A stretch of 64,000 bases of DNA from Hordeum vulgare subsp. vulgare (taxonomy: Eukaryota > Streptophyta > Magnoliopsida > Poales > Poaceae): the NCBI RefSeq assembly GCF_904849725.1, contig NC_058522.1, positions 437,253,529 through 437,317,528 on the forward strand. The letters are read 5' to 3'. Made by a program: the position numbers and the translations under genes. The notes under the pieces are model-generated. The model worked only from the letters and a program-made list of their open reading frames with translations. It was not told where the DNA came from and made no database searches. Below, piece after piece: positions 34,519 through 44,203 of the stretch. Positions within the stretch are counted from its first letter, which is position 1; every line of letters begins with the position of its first letter.

Positions 34519-34723
34519 TGTCTATGGACAAGAAACCTTGACCATCTTTGATCAACGAGCTACTCAACGAGAGGCTCACTAGGGATAGTGTTTTGTCTAT
34601 GTATCCACACATGTATTTTAGTTTCTAATCAATACAATATAGCATGAATAATAAATAATTATAATGAACAAATAAATAAATTAATAACTAATTTATTATT
34701 GCATCTAGGACATATTTTCAATA
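34519..34723 (-). repeat. inverted BARE-type solo LTR, second part
   Basis: Completes the LTR begun at 15421: after TGT the sequence runs through ATGTATCCACACATG (reverse of the LTR's early region) to GGACATATTTTCAATA, the reverse of a diverged LTR start. Its terminal CA has decayed to TA. Confidence 0.8.
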
Positions 34724-36180
34724 TTTTTTTCATATATATAATGCATTTTATATATACAATTGAATACTTTTAAAATGCAAGGTTCTTTTTGGAATACATG
34801 GACAACATTTTAAATTACATGGCGATCATTTCTTTTGTAACAATAAGCTTTTTTATGTACACTTCATACGTTTTCATATACAACAGGAATATTTTTTATA
34901 CTTGTTTAATTTTTTGAAAATACATGAGAAACATTTTTTCGTACATATTTTGTTTCATATACATCAGACACTTTCTAACTATACACTGTAACATTTCTTG
35001 AGTGCTCAATTAATTTATTGTCAAATACTTGATTAATATTTTTTGAAAAGCTTGATAAATATTTTTTCAACTACATGATCAATTTTTTTGAAACACATTG
35101 TATATCTTTCTATACAGTTTATGTATACACGAGAAACACTTGCCTCATACACATTTTAACATTTTTAAATGCTTAGCATACATTCGTTCAAATGTTTTAT
35201 GTATATATTCGAAATATTTGAAAGTTAAAAAAACATAAAGGAATTAAAAAAGACGTTAGAAAACTAAGGATAGAAAAAATTGAGGCAGTGGCCTCTGGCC
35301 AGCCGCGCGCTGGGCCAGATGATTTATGGAGGCTTTCGACCTTAGTGTCTTGTATTGTTTTTTTACATATTGGAAGTGTTATAAATTGATACGTACCAAA
35401 TATTATTTTATTCCTTTTTGAAAGCTTTTAGCACACATTGAAAAATATTCGCACATGTAATATAAAAGGTTCAAGCAACTTTCGAATTTGTTTGCTATTT
35501 TTAAATAAATGTTCATGCTATTTGAAAATATTCTCGTATTCAAAAATGTGTTCACAGAATTATAAGAAATGTTTATTCATTGTAAAAGTTAATCACATAA
35601 TTTAGAAAACATTTCGTTTCATTCAAAAATATCCTCACATTAAAAAACATGTTCATGTTTCTAAAATATGTTGGTGGCTCTTAAATAAAATTTATAAAAA
35701 GTAAAAAATGTCGGTTAATTATGAAAATTGGTTCATACTATTAAAAAAATGCTCATAACATTTCAGAAAGAAAAAAAATCTTACATTAAACAATTGTTCT
35801 GCAAGTTTAAAACAATGTTAATGAATTTTATGAAAATTATTCCATGTGTGTTGAAAAACAATCACTGGTGTTAAAAAATATACTCAACATGTGTGCGAAA
35901 ATCTTGGACCTGTAACAGAAAAAAGGTTGACGTGTATTGAAAAAATGTTTAGTGTGTTCAAAAGTAATTGTTCAATGTATACCTGGAAAATGTTATACAT
36001 GTATATATAAGTTTTGCAACTTGTATTTAAATGAAGGTCGACATGCATTAAAAAAATGATGGAAAAATTGTAGGAAAAACAAATGAAAACCAATGAAAAA
36101 CATTAGAGAAACACTTATACTCCATAGAAAATAAAAATAAAATTAGTATAGAAAATATAGAAAACATATGGAAGGTGTTA
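34724..36180. other. AT-rich repetitive DNA without genes
   Basis: Built from diverged words such as ACATTTT and TTCAAAAATATGTTCAC at about 30-bp spacing, resembling 12880-13330 and 13880-14720. A short GC-rich patch lies at about 35283-35345. No coding region. Probably the continuation of the DNA left of 15421 before the solo LTR family inserted. Confidence 0.55.
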
Positions 36181-36599
36181 AAATTGATACATACGACTCT
36201 CGCTTTCCTCCCTAACCCTAGATGGCTAGGGTAAACTTTTTCCGTCCACACTTCATCGATAAGCCCGTGGATTAACCTTCCATTTGTCCGTTGCTCCAGC
36301 GACGGTAGCGGGGAGGGGGAACCCTGATGGCCTTTTTCTTCGAGTTTGTGCTCCTGACTTCGATTCTTCTTGAGTTCGTCTGTGTGGACATAGTCGATGA
36401 GCTCTACCGTAAATTTTCGCCGTTTCCTTGGGACAGTGAGGTTTGGCTTTCTCGTCTTGCGACCAGATTCGATGTTAGGTGCTTCGAATCTATTGAAGGG
36501 TTTAATAACGGTGACTACGACTCGAGAGCATTGGTCATTAGGGATACGTTGATGAAGGGCCTGTTTGGTTGGAGAAGGGCCTGTTTGGTTGGAGACTAA
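36181..36599. other. low-copy sequence of uncertain coding status, left of the MITE
   Basis: Balanced composition unlike the AT-rich flank. One plus-strand frame reads DELYRKFSPFPWDSEVWLS and RCFESIEGFNNGDYDSRAL; a minus-strand frame is also open. Neither resembles a family I know. 37337-37460 continues the same style (DVLDKIKPTPVKDRDNDE). It may be a fragment of a host gene or of another element. Confidence 0.35.
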
Positions 36600-37336
36600 G
36601 GACCTGTTTGGTTCCCAGCCACACTTTGCAAAGCCAAAATTCGGCAGCCACAACTTAGTTGGCATGTGTTTGGTTTTTGCCACACTTTGGCTTGCCATAC
36701 TTTATTGTCTCTATGGCCCATTTGTCATAGAGTCAATTTTTTTGTCAACTTTTGCCAAAGTTTGGCGTTCGTTTTTTCAGCCACACTTTAATGGCTTGCC
36801 ACACTTTGGCTTGTCATACTTTATTGTCTCTATGACCCATTTGTCATAGAGTCAAAAAATTTGCCAACTTTTGCCAAAGTTTGGCGTTCGTTTTTTCAGC
36901 CACACTTTGGCTTGGCAAAATTAGGGCACTTTGGCTTGGCAAAATTAGTCAAACAGGCCCTAATTTTGCCAAGCCAAAGTGTGGCAAGCCACTAAAGTGT
37001 GGCAAGCCACAAAGTGTGGCTGAAAAAACGAACGCCAAACTTTGGCAAAAGTTGGCAAAATTTTTGACTCTATGACAAATGGACCATAGAGACAATAAAG
37101 TATGGCAAGCCAAAGTATGGCAAGCCATTAAAGTGTGGCAAGCCACAAAGTGTGGCTGAAAAAACGAACGCCAAACTTTGGCAAAAGTTGACAAAAAATT
37201 TGACTCTATGACAAATGGGCCATAGAGACACTAAAGTATGGCAAGCCAAAGTGTTGCAAAAACCAAACACATGCCAACTAAGTTGTGGCTGCCGAATTTT
37301 GGCTTGGCAAAGTGTGGCTGGGAACCAAACAGGTCC
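36600..37336. mobile_element. foldback MITE (Tourist/PIF-like ends), 737 bp
   Basis: The left end GGACCTGTTTGGTTCCCAG is the exact inverse of the right end, and the arms stay complementary for most of their length, so a single strand could fold into one long hairpin. Each arm holds two tandem copies of a unit of about 130 bp (CCAAAGTTTGGCGTTCG at about 36757 and 36872; the inverse at about 37030 and 37168). The TSD is not clear: TAA on the left, GAA on the right. Two extra GGGCCTGTTTGGTTGG copies lie just left, at about 36558 and 36578. It encodes nothing. Confidence 0.8.
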
Positions 37337-38550
37337 GAAGACTTTTCGGATGTCCTCGACAAAATTAAGCCGACTCCGGTAAAGGACCGCGACAACGACG
37401 AGTTAGCAACTTGTTCTGACAGCAATACTGGTTGTTCGATAGTCTCGAAATTTTGATGTAATTTTTATTATGTTTAAGATGCTTTGTATTTTCGATGAAC
37501 TTTTATAATTGATCTGCTGTTTTTTTGTTGTTGAAAAAACTAGTCGCCACCAGTGTGTAAAACCTTGCTAAAATCGTTACACTGGACCTCCCGCATTGTT
37601 CTAGCCCTTTCTAATTTTCATAGTTTGTACCGAGCCGAATGAGAAAAAGAGGACTGAGCACCTTGTGTTGCAGCTTACAGACCACAGTGAGAGCTTATCG
37701 TTCTTTCTGACAAGAGCAGCCATGAGCACATGACCGAATATTCACGGATACACACACACGATCAGAAAATTGGCAGAGCCGCATTGCAAGCCAGGTGATA
37801 GTGATAATGCCTTGGCGCTCGGCAGCTTTCATTGTCGTGCAGCCTAGTACTCCGCTGCTCGCTGCGGCTCGTCTCTCTAGCCTGACCGAGCAGGCAGGTG
37901 AATCATTGCGACTCAGGCCGCACAATCCCGCTGCCGAAAATTCCCTCGTCTCTGCCTCGATCGTGCGGCCGGCGCAGGGGCGAGACGATCAATCATCAAG
38001 CAAATTATCCAGTGGGATCGACTAGCCGGCGGCACTGCACCCAGTCGATCAATGAATCGATTGAGCAAAGGGTCATCGATGCTGCTTGATGCAGTGGCGT
38101 GGGCTTTTTCTTGGATTCTGCACTGTGCAGATGCGAACAAAAACGGCGCAGAGGGAAAGGACCGGGCCAACAGAGTCGCCAATCATCCATTGTGCGAGAT
38201 ACCCCACCCAAAGAAAAAGAGGTCATTGTGATGAGGGATGCTGCTGCTGCGCCTTTTGAACGAGAGCGAGGGTGGCGCCGTGGCGGCCGGGGACGGCGAT
38301 GCACTGTGGTCCTGCCTGTCTGAGTTGGTTCTAGGGTGATGATTCTTTGCCTTTCCTTTTTGGACGGAGTCACAGTCGGCTCAGGATGATGATTCTTGGC
38401 TGGAGCGATGCAGGTTGATGCATGGACCATCCATGTGTGCCTGGCAGCTTCAGAGATTTCCATGATGAGCAAGACCTGCTCGACCTTGCGGCTGAAGGCG
38501 CATCACCCGCTCAGGCCAAAAACACCGTTCTCATCTTTGTTCGAAACTTT
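37337..38550. other. low-copy sequence, no gene recognised
   Basis: 37337-37460 may belong with 36181-36599. The rest has near-average GC and no repeats that I can see, with short overlapping frames on both strands that resemble no family. This is the least repetitive stretch of the window and the best place to look for a host exon or a regulatory element, but I cannot support one. Confidence 0.4.
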
Positions 38551-38553
38551 TAA

Positions 38554-39598
38554 GAGCATCTACACCCAAACACAACAAATATGACCCCTTAAAGGTTTGT
38601 ACACGTGTCCGTGACCAGATATGTTTCCTATTCGTCCATCTCTATAACCATACTTTTTATTTCCTTTCACATATGTCCAATTACTTGCACGTGATTACTG
38701 AAGAGAAAGAGAGAAAAAAGAAGGGGAGTGATCTACGCCGGCGCGCTGGCCCAAACTTTCGCACGGCCACGCGCGGACCGTGTGATCCATCAACCCCGTG
38801 CGTCTGCACCATTGGATCCGCATGCAACATTTTTCCTCCTATGCAGTAAAATTTCGATGCGATGCAGCAATTTTTTCAACGGTTGCAACAAAAAACAAAA
38901 TTTGTAGCAAAAAAATATCTACGTGATCGTAGCAAAAAAACGGAGCTGATGGTACGTGGTAGCAAAAGTCAAACGTCGGTTGTAGCAAATATTTACGTGA
39001 CGTGTATGCAACTTTTTAATGAACGATTGCAGCAAAACATGATGCCGGTTGTAGCAAAAAATAACACGGTTGTAACAAAAGTAAAAAACATCGATTGTAA
39101 CGAAAAATCCGACGAACTGAATTTGCAACCAAACGTATATGCAATTTTTTTACTGGGACAAAAAATAATAAAAAAATGTTTGCAACAAAAATAACGCTGG
39201 TTGTAATAAATTTAGACGAAAAATGTTGCATCCATTTATCAACGAAACGTGTGGGTGGGAAAAATGTTGCAATGGCCCGCGCGCGCGAGGGACGACTGGC
39301 GCGTCGGTTCGGTCCGCGTGCGGGTGTGAAACGATTCCCAAAAAAGAATGAATAAAGAAAAGAAAAAATGGTCCGGAGTGGGTCGCGTCCTATGTGGCGG
39401 ACTAACATGTCCGCAAGTCCTTATATTTTCCCTATATTTAAAATGGATGTAAGGGTTTGCGGACAACCTAGACCTATACAGATGATACAAGCGGTTTGGT
39501 TGGGTCACCTTTTTTCCTTCTCTCTCCTGTCCGGTCATTGAGCGACCGCGTTCGCAGACGTATGAGGGATCGTTTGAGGCGTCCGGTTGTAGATGCTC
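38554..39598. mobile_element. Tourist-like (PIF/Harbinger) non-autonomous element, 1045 bp
   Basis: Termini GAGCATCTACA and TGTAGATGCTC, flanked by TAA on both sides (38551-38553, 39599-39601), the TWA target typical of PIF/Harbinger. The interior has a 38840-39240 segment built from GGTTGTAGCAAAA-like words. It has no transposase. Confidence 0.75.
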
Positions 39599-40249
39599 TA
39601 AGGACGTGTTTGATTGCCCGCATCCGGCCCAACCAGACCGAGTTGGGTCAAGTAATGTATGTTTGATTGAAAATGCAGTGGACTGGCTTGCATTCGCACG
39701 AAGCATAAAGGAGCACTCAGCGTGGTTCACTATAAACTGTCGACATTTATAGCGAGCCACGCTAAGGGTGGCGCAAGCACGCATGCGGGAGGGGGGAGGG
39801 GAGGGGAGGGCAAAAGCGAGTGGGGGTGGGAGGAGAAGGAAATCCGGCGCGCCGACATGGCGCCAAATCTAGGCTCACCCCGACCCATTTACTCGGTCAC
39901 TCCTACCTCTAGGACAACCTCTTCGTCTAGCCTCACCACCACCTGCGGCGATAACTCAGATTTGTGCAAGCGGCGGCGGCAGATCCGACTGTAGAAGCTA
40001 TTGTCGCTCTTCCATTTGGCCACTGTCTGCTCGTCCTTGACTCGTCCATGCCCCCCTTCGTCGTCCTCGTCTCCGATGCTAGTAAGCAAGACCCCCTCAC
40101 CCCAATGTTAGGTTCCGTTGTTAGGCCGCTAGGCAAGATGTAGGATCGATTTCTCCATTGCTCAATGCACCCTCGATGCTGACTAGGTTATGGCGCATGG
40201 ATGCGACTGCTAGTTCAGTGAGGAGCGCTCATATTTGTGATTTAGGTAT

Positions 40250-41400
40250 GGATCATGTTCATGCACAAGAGAGTTGTTCGTCATGGTGAGAGACATGTCA
40301 TCATATATGCTTCAATGCTTATGTGGGAGCAGGAGAGGATTGTCAATCTGAACTACATATACAACTGCAACGACACACATGCTGCGTGGATGCTTAGAAT
40401 GAAATGAGCACAATTTTTCACACTTGTCGAGATCTTCAAGAGGAGGGGGCTGCTAGAAGATAGCATCCACACTAGTGTGGAAGAGCAAGTGGCCATGTTC
40501 CTTCATGTTGTTGGCCACAACCAGAGATTCAGGGTTGTCCACAACACGTTCAGGAGATCAATGGAGACCATCTCAAGGTACTTTAAGCAAGTGTTGTATG
40601 TTGTTGGGGAGTTGAGAGGAGAGATGATCAAGTCACCAACTGACTGGACTCCTAACAAGATCCGCATTAGCCCAAGATGGTATCCGTACTTCAAGGTGAG
40701 CAATGGAGTATGTAGTTTATTGCTTCTTATGCTAGGATTGTTCAAGGTGAGCACTAACACAGTCTTGTATTGCCATTTCAGGATTGCATTTGGGTAATAG
40801 ATGGTACTCATGTCACTGCGAGAGTGCCGAGGTCACAAGATGCAAAATTTAGGGGGAGGAAGCACTACACTAGGCAGAATGTGCTTGCTCCTGTTGAATT
40901 TGATATGAAGTTCACATATGTGTTGGCTGATTGGGAAGGGTCAGCACATGATGCTAACATACTCAGAGACAACATGAGTTGTCCTCATGGCATCAACATC
41001 CCTGATGGCAAGTTCTACCTAGGAGATATTGGCTATGCATGTCACCAAGATGTTCTTCCACCCTTCAGGAAGACCAGATACCATCTTAACGAGTTCTCTG
41101 GTAGGAACTACCCTAGTACTCCACATGAGTTGTTCAATCTCTCACACTCCAGCCTTAGAGTAACCATTGAGAGGGCATTTGGAGATGTGAAGAACATGTT
41201 CAAGATCCTAGATCAGAAGCCATTCCACCCTTACCCCTCCCACGTAAAACTTGTTCTTGCATGTTGAATTCTACATAACCAAATCCTACAGTGGAGTTTT
41301 GATGAACTGGTGCCTGTGGAGGAAGATGTGACGCTTGACGATCTTGACCTCGATGGCCATGGTGTGGTGTGGAGGCAATTGAAAACGAAGCCTGGAAGAC
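40250..41400 (+). pseudogene. PIF/Harbinger DDE transposase
   Basis: Exon 1 (to 40695) has SIHTSVEEQVAMFLHVVGHN and the helix-turn-helix-like FRRSMETISRYFKQVL. The intron is 40696-40781 (GTGAGC...TTTCAG, phase 0). Exon 2 has the DDE_Tnp_4 core: CIWVIDGTHVTARVP (first Asp), DWEGSAHDANILRDN (second Asp) and LRVTIERAFGDVKNMFKIL (Glu). Lesions are a TGA at 40405-40407, and a TGA at 41265-41267 between LVLAC and ILHNQ where Cys is expected. A Glu/Lys/Gln-rich tail follows over the AGA/AAC repeat (41455-41550). It would cut and paste at TWA sites; this copy is dead. Confidence 0.88.
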
Positions 41401-41454
41401 CAAAATGAAGGAGTGGGCACAAGCAATGTGCGATAACGGAGGCCACACAAAGAT

Positions 41455-41550
41455 GCGAAGAAGAAGAAGAAGAAGAGCAGCAGCAACAACAGAGGAAGAG
41501 GAAGCAACAACAACAGCAGAAGAGGAGGAAGAAACAACAACAACAGAGCA
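41455..41550 (+). repeat. AGA/ACA-rich simple repeat
   Basis: About 95 bp of degenerate GAAGAA and CAACAA trinucleotides in the 3' part of the transposase gene. It reads as a Glu/Gln/Lys-rich tail in one frame. It also produces long but meaningless Leu/Phe-rich minus-strand frames. Confidence 0.75.
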
Positions 41551-41973
41551 AGAGGAACAACAATGTCAACTGAAGAGGTAAAAGGAAGAGGAAGATGATT
41601 GATGATGAACTTTCAATTCAGCCAATTGGCTCTTAATAATGTGTACTCCTATTTGATAGTAGCTAGGATGAACCGTAATTTGTTTTGTTGCTAGGAGTGA
41701 TACTCTTAAGATCGTGTGTGCTAAGATCACCACTAGTGAGAAGTGGTGAGAGGATCTAATGCAGGTTACAACCAAACAACGTGTCCTATGTGTGCCTAAT
41801 GCAACGCGACCAACCAAATAGCAGATTAAAATTAGTTTCCTCATGCAGCTAACCTATATGCGGGCAACCAATCAATGTACACATGGTGGTTTGAGGATGT
41901 TTTTCCTCAACGAGGCCCATCTGAGAAGTCTATGCAGACACCCCAAAATTGGTGCGGGCAACCAAACACGCCT

Positions 41974-42720
41974 TGTCGGAACTGGGGCACCGCAGACCCA
42001 AAAAGGTTCGAACACTAGGGTGCGCTTGCTCTCCTACCCTATTCTGCGTGTTAATCTCACGATGACTCTCCGGTGGCTCGAGCTAAGGGAGATGAACAAG
42101 AACACTCGCGCAGTTTACCCAGGTTCAGGCCACCTTGCGGTGTAAAACCCTACTCCTGCTTGTTTGGATTGCTTGAGGTGGAAGACGAGTACAAATGGAG
42201 GGGGTTCTTGCCCTAATGGAGTTGGTGGACCCCCCTTGCTATGGAGGACGGACCTCCCTCTTATACATGACTTGGTCCTCTTTCCCCCCAAAACACACAC
42301 TTGGCAGGAAGGGTTGCCACAACGGCCATTTTGAAAGGGGACATGACTACAGTCCATCTTGACAACGGTGGTGTTCGCCTGCCAAAGCTCTTCGTCGTGA
42401 TGCACTCGTGGGCTTGGGGGTGACCTCCATCCTGCCGAGCCCCCAGCCTTGGTCCTCTTGTACTAAGTAGGAAACCTTTGGGGGTTGCTTTGGGAACCCG
42501 TGGGCTGGCTTTGTTCCCATGGCACCAAAGAGGAAAGCCTCTCTGTCCGTGCCTGCTGCCCCCCCCCCCCCCCCCCCGTGCGGCCTGCACGGCTTGCATT
42601 GCCCATGTGAGTGGGCAGAGCCGTGAGACCCCACCTGGTTGCCCGTGACTAGTCCGCCCCGCGAGGGCCTTAGGGGCTGCCTCGGGACGTGCCTTGGCAC
42701 CGTGCTGCTCCATGCGGTCC
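41974..42720 (-). repeat. 3' LTR of a minus-oriented gypsy element, U5 side
   Basis: The plus strand starts TGTCGGAACTGG. The sequence reads as a gypsy LTR from its 3' end backwards (a GTAGGGTTTTACACCGC-type block on the minus strand at about 42140). At 42720 the Maximus-like element enters; the LTR resumes at 57150 and closes at 57291 with CTGACA. The LTR length without the insert is about 890 bp. A poly-C tract lies at 42559-42577. Confidence 0.75.
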
Positions 42721-44136
42721 TGTAAGTGCATCTAGTGCCCCTTAGTGATTTTGGTGGTTTGAAGACTTATAGGTTAAGTATATAATGTGTTTGTGAGTAT
42801 ACACAGGATCTATAAGTCATTGAGGAGTTTGAGATATTTGAAGAATATCGACCCCTAAAAATATATGTCTTTAGTTGAAGAAATTGGTCTGAAGCTGAAG
42901 AAATGAATCGCGAGGAATCTGCGATGAAGTTGATATTCCTCATGAAGAATACTGATATTGAGAAGTCCGGTGTGTCCTGAAGAAAATCACTTTGAAGAAT
43001 TTGAAGCATGAAGACTTACACTTTGTGTTTTATTTTCTTCGCATTTGAGTAATAGGAACACCGTACTGTTAAAGAGGGTCGAAGTTACACTATGGAATGA
43101 ATTTCCTCATGATGCTCAACCCAAGCCTAAATCCTACCAAAAGCCTCAAGTGAGGAATACGAGTGACATGAGGACTCTCACAGTTGAGGGTCCCGACCGT
43201 TTCGATAGCCACGCCAAGTCATTGGTCTTATCCATTCCAACGGTCATATTATTTAAGGGCATTAGTGTCAAATCATGCCGGGATGCTCCCAGGCTATAAA
43301 TAGCCACCCCCCACAACCACTACCTGGTTGGCTGCTCCGTTAGAAACTGACACTTGTCATAAGAGCAACCCAATTCCTCAGAGCCTTCGAGAGTAATTCA
43401 TTAGTGAGGAAATACACCATACACCGAAACCACAAACCAAACCTAGTGATTGAGCATCACTGAAGAAGTTGTTCCTGTGTGGGACTGAAGCCTTTTACCT
43501 TTGAGGACTGTGCATCCTCCAGACTGTTAGGCGTCATGGTCTAGAGCTTTCCAGCAGTCAATTGTGGATCGCCGGGTGACCAAGTTTGTAAGGGTTTGGA
43601 AGTCTGCCCTGAAGACTTACCACGAGTGTTGGGCGAGGACTGTGTGTCCTTAGCTCAAGGAGAATACGGTAGGGACTGTGTGTCCCGGGACTGTGTGTCC
43701 TTTGGTTTCAATACCAAGCCGCTCCAAACCAGATGTACGACTGTCACAGCAGTTGGAACTGGGTCATCAACGATTCTCTTCACTGAGAATCGGGTTCCAA
43801 TTCCTCAACTCCTTACTTTCCTCGTATTATGTGTTGATAACTTTCACTGCAACTGTTTGAAGAATTTGCTGAAGACTTTCTCTGAATTTCCTCAACCCCA
43901 AATTCTTCACGTTAGTTAATCCTCATCTGTATTCTGCATGCCTGCTCACTATGCAATCTGTTTTCACGTTCTTCACTCTGAAAAACTGCTGTTGTGAAAC
44001 TTTGCACTTCTGATCCTTTACTGTTTCTGTTGTAAGTTAGTCATCAGTGAGGAATTTCCTCTAAAGGAATTTCCTTAGTGATGAAATTCTAAAAATCTCC
44101 TATTCACCCCCCTCTAGTCGATATAACGCACTTTCA
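42721..44136 (+). repeat. 5' LTR of the Maximus-like element (1416 bp)
   Basis: TGTAAG to CTTTCA. TATAAATA box at 43295-43302. Two copies of the word GACTGTGTGTCCCGG lie at about 43674-43703; the 3' LTR has three, which explains the 14-bp length difference. Confidence 0.95.
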
Positions 44137-44138
44137 AT

Positions 44139-44150
44139 TGGTATCAGAGC
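44139..44150 (+). other. primer binding site of the Maximus-like element
   Basis: TGGTATCAGAGC, two bases after the LTR end, complementary to the 3' end of initiator Met-tRNA. Confidence 0.93.
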
Positions 44151-44203
44151 AAGGTACTCCCTTGTTCTATGTGATTTTGGTTTAACCACCTGGAGTTTTA
44201 GTT

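Larger units (their letters stand above)
39602..41972 (+). mobile_element. PIF/Harbinger transposon, 2.4 kb
   Basis: The left end is GGACGTGTTTGATTGCCCGC and the right end is the inverse of GGCGTGTTTGGTTGCCCGC, one indel and one substitution apart. A TAA precedes it. On the right only one T remains before the gypsy LTR at 41974, consistent with a TSD split by that later insertion. It carries a two-exon transposase pseudogene at 40250-41630. Confidence 0.85.

Noticed and set aside
36048..36698. 216-aa minus-strand frame
   Set aside because: It runs from the MITE arm through low-copy sequence into AT-rich repeat, so it cannot be one protein; a real short exon within it was not excluded.
37521..38550. 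Possible host gene in the low-copy stretch
   Set aside because: Short overlapping frames on both strands, no domain, no consistent splice structure that I could build.
41231..41569. Leu/Phe/Cys-rich minus-strand frames resembling membrane segments
   Set aside because: Antisense to the AGA/ACA repeat and transposase exon; hydrophobicity is due to TTC/TTG repeats.
42559..42577. Long poly-C, and the poly-G at 25430
   Set aside because: Homopolymer runs inside LTRs; lengths may be sequencing or assembly error, no biological claim made.
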